Below are positions 13,636-13,869 of a stretch of DNA of 13,869 nt, piece after piece; within the stretch, counting starts at the first letter, position 1; each line of letters begins with the position of its first letter. Where the stretch lies: NCBI GenBank assembly GCA_036506495.1, contig DASXRQ010000217.1, positions 1 to 13,869 of the forward strand, in the 5' to 3' direction. The notes under the pieces were generated by a model. The model saw nothing but the letters and a program-made list of their open reading frames with translations, ran no database searches and was not told the DNA's origin. This DNA comes from DASXRC01 sp036506495. GTDB lineage: Bacteria; Actinomycetota; Actinomycetes; Mycobacteriales; Micromonosporaceae. A program made the translations under genes and the position numbers.

Positions 13636-13869
13636 GGTTGTGGCAGCTCCATCTTTCCCTGTGCCTTGAGGACCTCGTTGAGGAAGCTCAGGTCGTAGAG
13701 CCCGGCGAGGTCGACCGGTTTGGTCAGGCCGACCGCGACCGCGTGGTCGAGGCCCGTCTTGAGTGAGGACGCGAGCGGGTCGTTGAGGAACTCGATGCGC
13801 GGCCAGGCCTGGTCGATCAGCTTGGGGTCCAGCGGCTTGCCGCTGATCTTCGCGATGTGGGCCGACACG
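13632..13869 (-). CDS. ABC importer substrate-binding protein, C-terminal part (5' end beyond window)
   Basis: Only the last 78-79 residues are in the window; the frame stays open to the right edge. The visible part (for example PKLIDQAWPRIEFLNDPLAS, then VDLAGLYDLSFLNEVL) fits the C-terminal lobe of periplasmic-binding proteins of the SsuA/NMT1 type, which bind sulfonates, nitrate, thiamine precursors and similar compounds. The secretion signal or lipobox and the ligand-binding residues lie outside the window, so the ligand is unknown. It is the first visible gene of the importer operon and overlaps the ATPase start by 4 bp. Confidence 0.8.
   Translation of the reverse strand, partial: VSAHIAKISGKPLDPKLIDQAWPRIEFLNDPLASSLKTGLDHAVAVGLTKPVDLAGLYDLSFLNEVLKAQGKMELPQP

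Overview
The window is very GC-rich DNA with strong G/C third-position bias. It has leaderless-type promoters, GTG and TTG starts, and the two-subunit adnAB recombination nuclease typical of Actinobacteria. Gene content and style suggest a filamentous actinomycete, most likely of the Micromonosporaceae. The family is an inference from protein resemblance recalled from memory, not from a search. I see no CRISPR array, tRNA, rRNA, insertion sequence or prophage gene. Most of the window is conserved core chromosome.

Layout. (1) Bases 1-1929: divergent dapD (minus, cut by the left edge) and dapE (plus), the N-succinyl transfer and removal steps of the succinylase route to meso-diaminopimelate and lysine. 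Only 19 bp separate the start codons, and that gap holds two overlapping, mirror-image -10 boxes, each 7 nt from its start codon. (2) Bases 1930-2284: a hairpin-rich stretch, a possible small Arg-rich gene on minus, and a perfect palindrome that looks like an operator. (3) Bases 2285-4001: a tightly coupled three-gene unit, with two different LOG-family (cytokinin-nucleotide phosphoribohydrolase type) proteins in tandem followed by a small NTF2/SnoaL-like protein. (4) Bases 4138-10748: adnA and adnB, overlapping by 4 bp, for the heterodimeric helicase-nuclease that resects double-strand breaks. (5) Bases 10845-11942: a 57-residue one-pass membrane protein and a 292-residue membrane-anchored extracytoplasmic protein, both of unknown function. 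(6) Bases 12024-13869: a minus-strand ABC importer operon of the nitrate/sulfonate/taurine type, with substrate-binding protein (partial), ATPase and permease overlapping one another.

How the parts fit. dapD and dapE serve one pathway, and the shared promoter would tie their output together. A dapD/dapE divergence with a LOG gene nearby is also known in Mycobacterium tuberculosis (Rv1201c, Rv1202, Rv1205), so this block is old. AdnA and AdnB must assemble one to one, which fits their translational overlap. AdnA here has serine in place of the usual glutamine in both helicase motifs II and III but keeps its nuclease and iron-sulfur residues, whereas AdnB has canonical motor motifs and no cysteine quartet.

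The least explained signals are the symmetric dapD/dapE promoter, a pair of related imperfect palindromes about 8 kb apart (4028-4094 and 11961-12023), two candidate operators (2158-2172 and 10801-10817), and the third gene of the LOG operon. I found nothing that I would call a wholly new multi-gene system.
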